In this document: one piece after another, positions 1 to 6,199 of the stretch
How the letters are laid out: each line of letters begins with the position of its first letter
Position numbering within the stretch: position 1 is the stretch's first letter
Source of the DNA: Bacteroidales bacterium
Lineage (GTDB): Bacteria > Bacteroidota > Bacteroidia > Bacteroidales > VadinHA17
Direction: 5' to 3'
NCBI GenBank assembly: GCA_003518245.1
Contig: DOZA01000185.1
Coordinates: 1-9,899 of the forward strand
Length of the DNA stretch: 9,899 nt
The notes under the pieces: model-generated
Seen by the model: the letters and a program-made list of their open reading frames with translations, nothing else
Told to the model about the DNA's origin: nothing
Database searches by the model: none
Program-made: the position numbers and the translations under genes

Positions 1-2
1 GT

Positions 3-251
3 GATGGTTATAAGGGGAAACCGCAATATGGACCTTATGACTCTATTCTGATAACTGCTGCTATAAGAGAAATTCCTGAAGCATTACTTGAACAGATAAA
101 AACAAGAGGATGCCTGGTAGCTCCTGTAGGTGGTTCTCATAGCCAGGTTATGACCCGCATTTACAAGAATGAAAAGGGTGAATTTGAGGAAACCCATCAT
201 GGTTTGTTCGTTTTTGTTCCAATGCTGGGAGGAACAGTGAATGATAAATAA
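3..251 (+). CDS. pcm: Protein-L-isoaspartate O-methyltransferase, C-terminal fragment (5' end outside window)
   Basis: This is the last 82 codons of a reading frame that enters from the left edge; it opens at base 3 and stops with TAA at 249-251. The enzyme transfers a methyl group from S-adenosylmethionine to abnormal L-isoaspartyl residues, starting their repair, and normally acts in the cytoplasm. Recognition rests on the family's C-terminal pattern: DGYKG near the start, YGPYDSILITAA (the strand ending the SAM-binding Rossmann fold), IPEALLEQ, then LVAPVG, and a final FVPMLGG. These match the conserved end of bacterial Pcm in order and spacing. The catalytic and SAM-binding N-terminal part is missing only because the window begins here. 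The next gene follows within a few bases, so the two are probably co-transcribed. Identity is confident; activity cannot be judged from a fragment. Confidence 0.9.
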   Translation, partial: DGYKGKPQYGPYDSILITAAIREIPEALLEQIKTRGCLVAPVGGSHSQVMTRIYKNEKGEFEETHHGLFVFVPMLGGTVNDK

Positions 252-258
252 CAGATCT

Positions 259-894
259 ATGAAAATACACCGGCTTGTCTTTTCACCAATACAGGTCAAT
301 ACATATATACTGGCTGATGATATTGGTAAATGTGCCATTATTGATTGTGGCTGCTATAATGATACTGAGTTCGACGAACTAAAAACATTTATCAGCGATA
401 ACAATCTTAAACCTGTGAAATTATTGAATACCCACCTGCACCTTGATCATGTTTTTGGTAATCGTTTTGTGCTACAGGAATATGGACTTAAAACACATGC
501 TGCCAGGGAGGATGAGAATAATCTATTGTCTGCTACCCTCCATGCTGAGTTGTTTGGTTTCAGTATGCCGGACCCTCCTGGCATTGGAACTTATATTTCA
601 GGTGGCCAGGATATCAGTGTTGGTAGTATAAAACTTAAATGTCTTTTTGTGCCGGGACATACCGCTGGCAGTATTGCTTATTATAGTGAAAAGGAAAAGA
701 TAGTTTTTACAGGTGATGCACTATTTGCAGGAAGTATAGGTCGTACTGACTTCCCTGATGGTGATCACCAGACATTATTAAACAGTATAAGAGATAATTT
801 ATTGAACCTTCCTGATGATACAATGGTTTATCCAGGACATGGGCCAGAAACTAAAATAGGTATTGAAAGGGAGAATAATCCTTTCTTAAGCTGA
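259..894 (+). CDS. Metallo-beta-lactamase-fold hydrolase, glyoxalase II-like (YcbL type)
   Basis: A 211-residue zinc hydrolase of the glyoxalase II/YcbL branch, probably cytoplasmic since no signal peptide is seen. The metal site is complete, numbering from the ATG at 259: HLHLDH (H59, H61, D63, H64), PGHT (H134), GDALF (D153) and PGHG (H194). The segment GSIGRTDFPDGD after the bridging aspartate is typical of YcbL-like proteins. Family members hydrolyse thioesters such as S-lactoylglutathione, but many have no proven substrate, and at about 210 residues this one lacks most of the C-terminal glutathione-binding domain of classical glyoxalase II. I chose 259 because Met-Lys-Ile followed at once by the first beta strand matches family N-termini. 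An in-frame ATG at 241, preceded by GGGAGG at 227-232, would add six residues and overlap pcm by 11 bases. That purine run also encodes conserved Gly residues of Pcm, so it is weak start evidence. Confidence 0.88.
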   Translation: MKIHRLVFSPIQVNTYILADDIGKCAIIDCGCYNDTEFDELKTFISDNNLKPVKLLNTHLHLDHVFGNRFVLQEYGLKTHAAREDENNLLSATLHAELFGFSMPDPPGIGTYISGGQDISVGSIKLKCLFVPGHTAGSIAYYSEKEKIVFTGDALFAGSIGRTDFPDGDHQTLLNSIRDNLLNLPDDTMVYPGHGPETKIGIERENNPFLS

Positions 895-967
895 TATAAT
901 AATATTATCTTTATGTCTTTTTGAGGATTTAATCAAATACAAAAGAGATAATAAATAAAGTATAAAA

Positions 968-1031
968 CTCATAAATCATAATTTGTCCTGAGCGAGCCCC
1001 AGGGCGAGTGGAAGGGCTCATAATTCATAAC
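968..1031. repeat. Imperfect 15-bp direct repeat pair bracketing a GC-rich element
   Basis: CTCATAAATCATAAT (968-982) and CTCATAATTCATAAC (1017-1031) agree at 13 of 15 positions and lie immediately on either side of the GC-rich element at 984-1016. This could be a degenerate target duplication, or simply local AT-rich repetition around the element. The pairing is seen directly; the cause is inference. Confidence 0.45.
984..1016 (-). repeat. Short GC-rich dispersed repeat, copy 1
   Basis: A 33-bp GC-rich island in an otherwise AT-rich gap upstream of gcvP. It contains a small inverted repeat GCCC-CA-GGGC (996-1005), with CCT and AGG further out. Read on the minus strand it begins CCCTTCCACTCGCC and ends CTCGCTCAGGACA. 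It therefore resembles the island at 9071-9108: 9 of 11 bases agree at one end, and both end in TCAGG followed by ACA (one extra G in the other copy). Sequences of the form CTTCGAC..CGCTCAG recur in gaps of many environmental bacterial genomes, from general familiarity only. No coding potential is apparent. The function is unknown; it lies about 40 bases before gcvP and could form a hairpin in the leader. Confidence 0.55.
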
Positions 1032-1053
1032 TAACAATTAATACATCGTAAAT

Positions 1054-3951
1054 ATGGCATTTGATAAATTTGCAGACAGGCATATTGGCCCCAGGGAGAA
1101 TGAGATTCCCCAAATGCTCAGAACCGTAGGAGTTGATTCACTCGACGGACTTATTAAGGAAACAGTTCCTCCCTCAATCATGATAGACAAGCCTCTTGAT
1201 CTTCCTGAAGCAATGAGCGAGTATGAATATCTTAATCATATACGGGAAATAGGTGCTAAGAATAAGCAATTCCATTCTTTCATAGGCATGGGTTATTATG
1301 GTACTGTAATTCCTTCAGTCATTCTAAGGAATGTACTGGAGAACCCTGGATGGTATACATCATATACCCCTTACCAGGCTGAGATTTCACAAGGCAGACT
1401 GGAAGCATTATTGAATTACCAGACCATGGTAAGTGAGCTGACCGGTGTTGAGCTTGCAAACGCATCACTGCTGGATGAAGCCACAGCCGGTGCCGAAGCA
1501 ATGATAATGATGTATAATGCCCGTCCACGGTCAGCCGTAAAAGCAGGGGTGAAAAAACTTTTTATTGACGAGAAGATATATCCTCAAACACTGGATGTTA
1601 TACTCACCAGATCTGAACCATTGGGTATTGAGCTTGTTATGGGCGATTATGAACAGCAGGAGATAGATAATACTTTCTTTGGAGCTATATTGCAGTATCC
1701 TTCATCTGATGGTGATATACGAGATTACAGCGGCTTTGTGGATAAAGTACATTCGGTTGAAGCCCTTGTTGCCGTTGCTTCTGACCTTATGAGCCTTGTA
1801 CTGCTTACTCCTCCGGGAGAATGGGGGGCTGATATTGTTTTTGGCTCCAACCAGCGCTTTGGTCTGCCTATGGGGTATGGAGGTCCACATGCCGGCTTCT
1901 TTGCATCACGTGAATCGTTGAAAAGAAATATGCCGGGAAGAATAATAGGTGTATCAGTTGACTCGAACGGCAATCCGGCATTGAGAATGGCACTGCAGAC
2001 AAGAGAACAGCATATAAAAAGGGAAAGAGCAACTTCAAATATATGCACTGCCCAGGCCCTGCTGGCAAATATGAGTGGTATATATGCACAATACCACGGG
2101 CCTGAAGGATTGAAAAGAATAGCTTCTCATATACATAGAAGCACCTGTACTTTAAAGAATGTACTGGTAAAAATGGGGTATGTAATTATCAATAAGGAAT
2201 TCTTTGACACTCTTGATATAAGACTACCTGGAGAAGTGAAACTAAAAACAGTGGAGCAACTTGCACTGAAGAAAGAAATTAACCTTAACTTCTTTTATGA
2301 AGGCAAGGTATTGATCAGCCTTGATGAAATTACCACTGTTAATGAAATAAACATGCTAATAGAAGTATTTGCCGAGGCTGCAGGAAAGAAAGCGGAAAAA
2401 GTTGATGAAATATGTGGGCAGGTATCTTTAAGCGATAAATTCCGCAGGAAGTCAGAATTCCTGAAACAGGATGCATTTAACAAGTATCATAGTGAAACGG
2501 ATATGATGCGCTATCTCAAGATGCTGGAAGGAAGAGATATATCTCTGGCATACAGCATGATACCACTGGGATCGTGTACCATGAAATTAAATTCTGCAAC
2601 ATCAATGTTTCCGCTGAGCTGGCCTGAGTATGGCAATATACACCCCTTTGTCCCCAAAGACCAGGCAGAGGGTTATTACCAGATAATGGATGAGCTGGGT
2701 GATGCACTTAAAGAGATCACTGGTTTTGAAGCAGTGTCGTTCCAGCCTAATTCAGGTGCTGCTGGTGAATATACCGGACTGATGGTAATAAGAAAGTATC
2801 ATCTGAGCAGGGGGGAAGGACACAGGAATATAGTGCTTATACCATCTTCTGCTCATGGTACGAACCCGGCAAGTGGTGTTATGGCAGGGATGAAAGTGGT
2901 TGTTGTTGAATGTGATGAAAAAGGGAATGTGGATGTCGAAAACTTAAGAAAAAAGGCAGTTGAAAACAAGAATGAGCTGGCAGCCTTTATGATCACTTAT
3001 CCTTCAACTCATGGTGTTTTTGAAGAAGCAGTGAAAGAGATGACTGATATTATCCATGATAATGGTGGGCAGGTTTATATGGATGGTGCTAATATGAATG
3101 CCATGGTTGGTGTATCAAACCCGGCTATTATTGGCGCTGATGTTTGTCACCTTAATCTTCATAAGACATTTGCTATACCTCACGGCGGTGGAGGACCGGG
3201 TGTGGGTCCTATATGCGTTGCAGGTCACCTTGCCGCGTTCCTTCCTTCACACTCACTGGTTGAAACAGGTGGCAGCAATGCCACCACTGCAGTAGCTGCT
3301 GCTCCATTCGGATCATCATTGATACTTACTATTTCACATGCTTTTATAAGAATGCTGGGTGAAGAGGGATTGACAAAATCAACAAAGATAGCTATACTGA
3401 ATGCCAACTACCTGGGATCAGCTCTTGAAGAAAATTTCGATGTCCTCTATAAAGGTAAGAAAGGAAGGGTAGGTCATGAAATGATACTGGACTGTAGAAA
3501 ATACAAAAATGATACAGGTATTACAGAAGAAGATATTGCGAAAAGGCTGATGGATTATGGATTTCATGCACCTACCTTATCATTCCCTGTTCATGGAACC
3601 CTTATGGTTGAACCAACAGAAAGTGAGCCTCTGTATGAGCTCAACAGGTTTATTAACTCGATGAAATCAATCTGGAATGAGATACAGGAAGTAAAAGATG
3701 GGAAAGCTGATGGTGAGGATAATGTGCTGCGTAATTCACCTCATTCAGCAGCCATGGTGGTCACTGATAATTGGAATCATAAATACAGCAGGGAAAAGGC
3801 AGCATACCCGATTGATGGACTTAAGAATAATAAGTTCTGGACGGCTGTGGGAAGGGTTGATAATGGCTATGGCGACAGGAACCTTGTGTGCACCTGTGAT
3901 CCTATAGATACATACAGGTTCGAAGATGTTGACACTAACCTTAAGGGTTGA
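1054..3951 (+). CDS. gcvP: Glycine dehydrogenase (decarboxylating), P-protein of the glycine cleavage system
   Basis: A 965-residue PLP enzyme that decarboxylates glycine and passes the aminomethyl group to the lipoyl arm of the H-protein, in the cytoplasm. The length matches the single-chain P-protein (about 950-970 residues), in which an N-terminal half resembling subunit 1 is joined to a C-terminal half resembling subunit 2. In the N half one sees SFIGMGYYGT, ASLLDEATAGAEAM and GLPMGYGGPHAGF (H279). In the C half are IPLGSCTMKLN, FQPNSGAAGEY, SSAHGTNPAS (H601) and LNLHKTFAIPHGGGGPG, where K704 is the expected Schiff-base lysine. The ATG at 1054 gives MAFDKFADRHIGP, the usual N-terminus. 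gcvT, gcvH and lpd are not adjacent, so partner genes must lie elsewhere. It converges with ddl. No glycine riboswitch-like structure could be recognised in the 159-bp gap upstream. Confidence 0.97.
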   Translation: MAFDKFADRHIGPRENEIPQMLRTVGVDSLDGLIKETVPPSIMIDKPLDLPEAMSEYEYLNHIREIGAKNKQFHSFIGMGYYGTVIPSVILRNVLENPGWYTSYTPYQAEISQGRLEALLNYQTMVSELTGVELANASLLDEATAGAEAMIMMYNARPRSAVKAGVKKLFIDEKIYPQTLDVILTRSEPLGIELVMGDYEQQEIDNTFFGAILQYPSSDGDIRDYSGFVDKVHSVEALVAVASDLMSLVLLTPPGEWGADIVFGSNQRFGLPMGYGGPHAGFFASRESLKRNMPGRIIGVSVDSNGNPALRMALQTREQHIKRERATSNICTAQALLANMSGIYAQYHGPEGLKRIASHIHRSTCTLKNVLVKMGYVIINKEFFDTLDIRLPGEVKLKTVEQLALKKEINLNFFYEGKVLISLDEITTVNEINMLIEVFAEAAGKKAEKVDEICGQVSLSDKFRRKSEFLKQDAFNKYHSETDMMRYLKMLEGRDISLAYSMIPLGSCTMKLNSATSMFPLSWPEYGNIHPFVPKDQAEGYYQIMDELGDALKEITGFEAVSFQPNSGAAGEYTGLMVIRKYHLSRGEGHRNIVLIPSSAHGTNPASGVMAGMKVVVVECDEKGNVDVENLRKKAVENKNELAAFMITYPSTHGVFEEAVKEMTDIIHDNGGQVYMDGANMNAMVGVSNPAIIGADVCHLNLHKTFAIPHGGGGPGVGPICVAGHLAAFLPSHSLVETGGSNATTAVAAAPFGSSLILTISHAFIRMLGEEGLTKSTKIAILNANYLGSALEENFDVLYKGKKGRVGHEMILDCRKYKNDTGITEEDIAKRLMDYGFHAPTLSFPVHGTLMVEPTESEPLYELNRFINSMKSIWNEIQEVKDGKADGEDNVLRNSPHSAAMVVTDNWNHKYSREKAAYPIDGLKNNKFWTAVGRVDNGYGDRNLVCTCDPIDTYRFEDVDTNLKG

Positions 3952-3978
3952 TAAAAGGGTCTTTGGATTTGTAGAATG

Positions 3979-4023
3979 GGATTAATGTCTGCCTGCCGGC
4001 AGACAGGGAATACTGGATTAATG
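3979..4023. repeat. Nine-base direct repeats flanking a palindromic element
   Basis: GGATTAATG occurs at 3979-3987 and exactly again at 4015-4023, on either side of the hairpin at 3986-4005; the left copy overlaps the stem by two bases. This could mark a short insertion with a 9-bp target duplication. Related TAATGGATTA-like words elsewhere in the same gap make chance or local repetition an equal possibility. Confidence 0.4.
3986..4005. repeat. Perfect GC-rich hairpin between convergent genes; possible bidirectional terminator
   Basis: TGTCTGCC (3986-3993), loop TGCC (3994-3997), GGCAGACA (3998-4005): a perfect 8-bp stem in the gap between the converging gcvP and ddl genes. It is the only strong hairpin I see there, so it may block read-through from both sides. 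Neither side is followed by a run of T, so it is not a textbook Rho-independent terminator. It reads equally well as a dispersed palindromic repeat of the CTGCC/GGCAG kind. It lies 34 bases past the gcvP stop and about 100 bases past the ddl stop. Confidence 0.55.
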
Positions 4024-4106
4024 GATAGTGATACCTTAATGCTTCGATAGTAATGGATTATAACCGAGTAGTGTAAGTTATATCCACGATCAACATAATT
4101 ACAGTT

Positions 4107-5087
4107 TTAGCCTCTTTCTTTTATAGAGTCTTCAATAAGCATAGAATATAGTTCTCCAGGCTCTATACCATAAACCTGCATTTGTTTGGGAACAATGCTT
4201 TCTTCGGTCAGCCCGGGGATAGTATTTACCTCTATAAAAACAGGGTCCTCGTTAACAACTATAAAGTCAACCCTCACCAGGCCTTTGCAATCAAGGTATC
4301 CGGCAATGTCGGAACTTGCTTCCTGGATGGCTGCTATAACATGCCCGGGTAAGCGTGCAGGTGTAATCTCTTCTGCTTTGGATGGATCATACTTAGCTTC
4401 AAAATCAAAGAAATCATTCTTGCTGACTATTTCTGTCACGGGTAAAACAATATTTTTGTCTGACGTCCTTACCACGCCACATGCAACCTCAGTACCATTC
4501 ATAAATTCTTCAGCCAGCACCTGGTAGCCTTCAGAAAATGCCTTTTCTATAGCAGGAATGATTTCATCAAGTCTTTCAACCTTACTGATACCAAAACTTG
4601 AGCCACTCTCATTGGGTTTGATGAACATAGGGAAACCAATTTCTTCAGCTATTTTTGCCGGGTCTGGAATATCCAGCCTGTTAATTATTACTGAATGTGG
4701 CATTTTTACAGAGAAATTCCTCAGGAATGATTTACATGCATTTTTATTAAATGTAAGAGCCGATGTGTATGTGTTACAACCTGTATAAGGGGTTTCTGTC
4801 ATTTCAAGATAGCCCTGTAAAAGCCCATTCTCTCCGGGATTGCCGTGTATAGCGATAAAGACGGCATCAAATCTTACCATCCTGTCGTGGAGCTGCACGG
4901 TAAAATTATTTTTGTCAATCTTAAAGACCTGCCCTGAAGGATTTTCCCAGAACCAATCAAGGTTTTTTATCATTACGAGGTATACTTCATAACGGTTTTT
5001 AAGTGCCCTCTCTACAGTCCTTGCACTTTTAACTGATATATCAAACTCTGAAGAGTTACCCCCCGTAACTATGGCTATGGTCTTCAT
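4107..5087 (-). CDS. ddl: D-alanine--D-alanine ligase
   Basis: A 326-residue ATP-grasp ligase that joins two D-alanines for the end of the peptidoglycan stem peptide, in the cytoplasm. Visible motifs: TGGNSSEFDIS (E14 equals the conserved glutamate near the N-terminus), IHGNPGENGLLQGYLE, PYTGC, FIKPNESGSSFGIS (glycine-rich ATP loop), FFDFEAKY, VRVDF (D274) and FIEVNTIPGLTEESI (E286 and N288), the last three being expected metal ligands. Y233 in EAKY aligns with the tyrosine (Y216 of E. coli DdlB) whose replacement by Phe is linked to D-lactate use, so D-Ala-D-Ala specificity is expected. I start at the ATG at 5087 (MKTIAIVTGG, as in the family); an in-frame TTG at 5099 would add four residues but lies very close to the promoter box at 5111-5118. 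It is last in the minus-strand cluster, 74 bases after rluD. Confidence 0.95.
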   Translation of the reverse strand: MKTIAIVTGGNSSEFDISVKSARTVERALKNRYEVYLVMIKNLDWFWENPSGQVFKIDKNNFTVQLHDRMVRFDAVFIAIHGNPGENGLLQGYLEMTETPYTGCNTYTSALTFNKNACKSFLRNFSVKMPHSVIINRLDIPDPAKIAEEIGFPMFIKPNESGSSFGISKVERLDEIIPAIEKAFSEGYQVLAEEFMNGTEVACGVVRTSDKNIVLPVTEIVSKNDFFDFEAKYDPSKAEEITPARLPGHVIAAIQEASSDIAGYLDCKGLVRVDFIVVNEDPVFIEVNTIPGLTEESIVPKQMQVYGIEPGELYSMLIEDSIKERG

Positions 5088-5110
5088 GCGGGTGAACAAA
5101 TTTTATTTCC

Positions 5111-5118
5111 CAAATATA
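5111..5118 (-). promoter_or_regulatory. Putative Bacteroidota -7 promoter box for ddl
   Basis: On the minus strand these bases read TATATTTG, a full match to TAnnTTTG, the -7 element recognised by the primary sigma factor of this phylum. It lies in the 74-bp gap between rluD and ddl. The expected transcript start, around 5103-5106, would leave a leader of under 20 bases before the ATG at 5087. I see no good TTTG-like -33 box. This suggests ddl can be transcribed separately from the genes before it. Confidence 0.45.
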
Positions 5119-5161
5119 CTAAATACTTCTATTAATGTCTCCGGACACAGGTGTAGCTAAC

Positions 5162-6193
5162 TCATAGCTCCTCTCGGCCTGACACATAATTTCGCCATTT
5201 TTCAATTACCCTGTTCATTTCCTCCGGCAGATCGGATTCAAACTCCATGCGTTTACCGCTATCAGGATGATTGAAAGACAGGTATCTGGCATGCAAGGCC
5301 TGACGTGGCAGAATGCTGAAACAGTTCCTGATAAATTGCTGGTATTTACTGAAGGTGGTTCCTCTCAAAATTTTATCCCCTCCATAATCCGGATCATTAA
5401 ACAAAGGATGTTTAATATAGCTCATATGTACCCTTATCTGGTGAGTTCGGCCTGTCTCCAGCTCACATTCAATAAGCGAAACATAAGAAAGGTTTTCGAG
5501 AAGCCTGTAATGAGTTACAGCGGGTTTACCTTCATCACCATCAGGGAACACATACATCAGTCTACGATGCCTGGGGTTCCTGCCTATATTTCCTGTAATA
5601 GTTCCTTCATCACCAGGATTTCCCCATACTATAGCGGTGTACCTTCTGCCTGTGCTGTGTTCATAAAACTGTCTGCCAAGGTTATTAAGTGCATATTCGC
5701 TTTTTGCAATGACCAGCAGCCCCGAGGTATTTTTATCGATACGGTGAACCAGCCCGGGTCGTTGCTCCCCGGTCTTGAAAAGAGGGATATCTTGCAGATG
5801 GTACATAAGAGCATTTACCAGAGTACCGGTATAATTCCCGACACCGGGATGTACTACCATACCTGCTTCTTTATTTACTATCAGCACCGATTCGTCTTCA
5901 TATATAATATTAAGAGGGATGTTTTCAGGAGTTATTTCCTTTTCCCTGGGAGGATAAGCCAGTAAGATCTGTATTATATCATGAGGTTTTACCTTATAGT
6001 TGGGTTTTACAGGTATATCATTAACAATAATATTTCCTGCCAGTGCAGCATTCTGTATTCGCGAGCGTGAAGTATTGTCCAGGCGGTTAACAAGGAATTT
6101 ATCTATCCTGAGCGGTTTTTGTCCGGCATCGGTTTCAATGCGGTGATGTTCAAAAAGTTCATTGTTATCGATATATTCATTTTTTCTTTTCAT
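5162..6193 (-). CDS. rluD: 23S rRNA pseudouridine synthase, RluA/RluD family
   Basis: A 343-residue cytoplasmic enzyme that isomerises specific uridines to pseudouridine, in RluD's case in 23S rRNA helix 69. An S4 RNA-binding domain occupies about residues 28-75 (RIDKFLVNRL, SRSRIQNAALAGNIIVN). The catalytic domain follows: VLIVNKEAGMVVHPG (about 103-117), GLVHRIDKNTSGLLVIAK with catalytic D153, then GRTHQIRVHM (248-257) and HPLFNDPDYGG. The S4-plus-RluA layout and length favour RluD over RluA or RluC, but exact target uridines cannot be read from sequence. The ATG at 6193 gives a polar N-terminal lead of about 15 residues before the family match. Only six bases separate it from the stop of the T9SS protein gene upstream, indicating co-transcription. 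A 232-codon open frame on the opposite strand inside it is a shadow. Confidence 0.93.
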   Translation of the reverse strand: MKRKNEYIDNNELFEHHRIETDAGQKPLRIDKFLVNRLDNTSRSRIQNAALAGNIIVNDIPVKPNYKVKPHDIIQILLAYPPREKEITPENIPLNIIYEDESVLIVNKEAGMVVHPGVGNYTGTLVNALMYHLQDIPLFKTGEQRPGLVHRIDKNTSGLLVIAKSEYALNNLGRQFYEHSTGRRYTAIVWGNPGDEGTITGNIGRNPRHRRLMYVFPDGDEGKPAVTHYRLLENLSYVSLIECELETGRTHQIRVHMSYIKHPLFNDPDYGGDKILRGTTFSKYQQFIRNCFSILPRQALHARYLSFNHPDSGKRMEFESDLPEEMNRVIEKWRNYVSGREEL

Positions 6194-6199
6194 GACTGA

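Noticed and set aside
906..913. TATCTTTA, considered as the -7 promoter box of gcvP
   Set aside because: It misses the final G of TAnnTTTG, lies about 140 bases from the start codon and has no -33 partner. TAATTTG at 979-985 is one base short. gcvP's promoter is not identifiable.
899..914. AT-only palindrome ATAATATTAT followed by T-rich sequence after the MBL gene, considered as a terminator
   Set aside because: The stem has no G:C pair and would be very weak; such words are expected by chance in this AT-rich gap.
895..1053. Glycine riboswitch upstream of gcvP
   Set aside because: The 159-bp gap is mostly AT-rich, with only the 33-bp repeat island. I see no tandem aptamer cores, and there is too little structured sequence for them.
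1725..2089. Two overlapping minus-strand frames inside gcvP (107 and 73 codons)
   Set aside because: They are antisense to conserved P-protein sequence, and their cysteine- and serine-rich translations look like reverse-complement artefacts.
3938..3950. AACCTTAAGGGTT palindrome at the end of gcvP as a terminator
   Set aside because: It is short, imperfect and inside the last codons, with no T run after it.
4186..4527. A 113-codon plus-strand frame opposite ddl (and a 76-codon one at 4558-4788)
   Set aside because: Both lie wholly inside the well-supported ddl gene and show no family motifs.
5267..5965. A 232-codon open frame on the plus strand opposite rluD
   Set aside because: The overlapping minus-strand frame has the full RluD motif set, whereas this frame has no recognisable domain and an irregular composition. 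It is a shadow.
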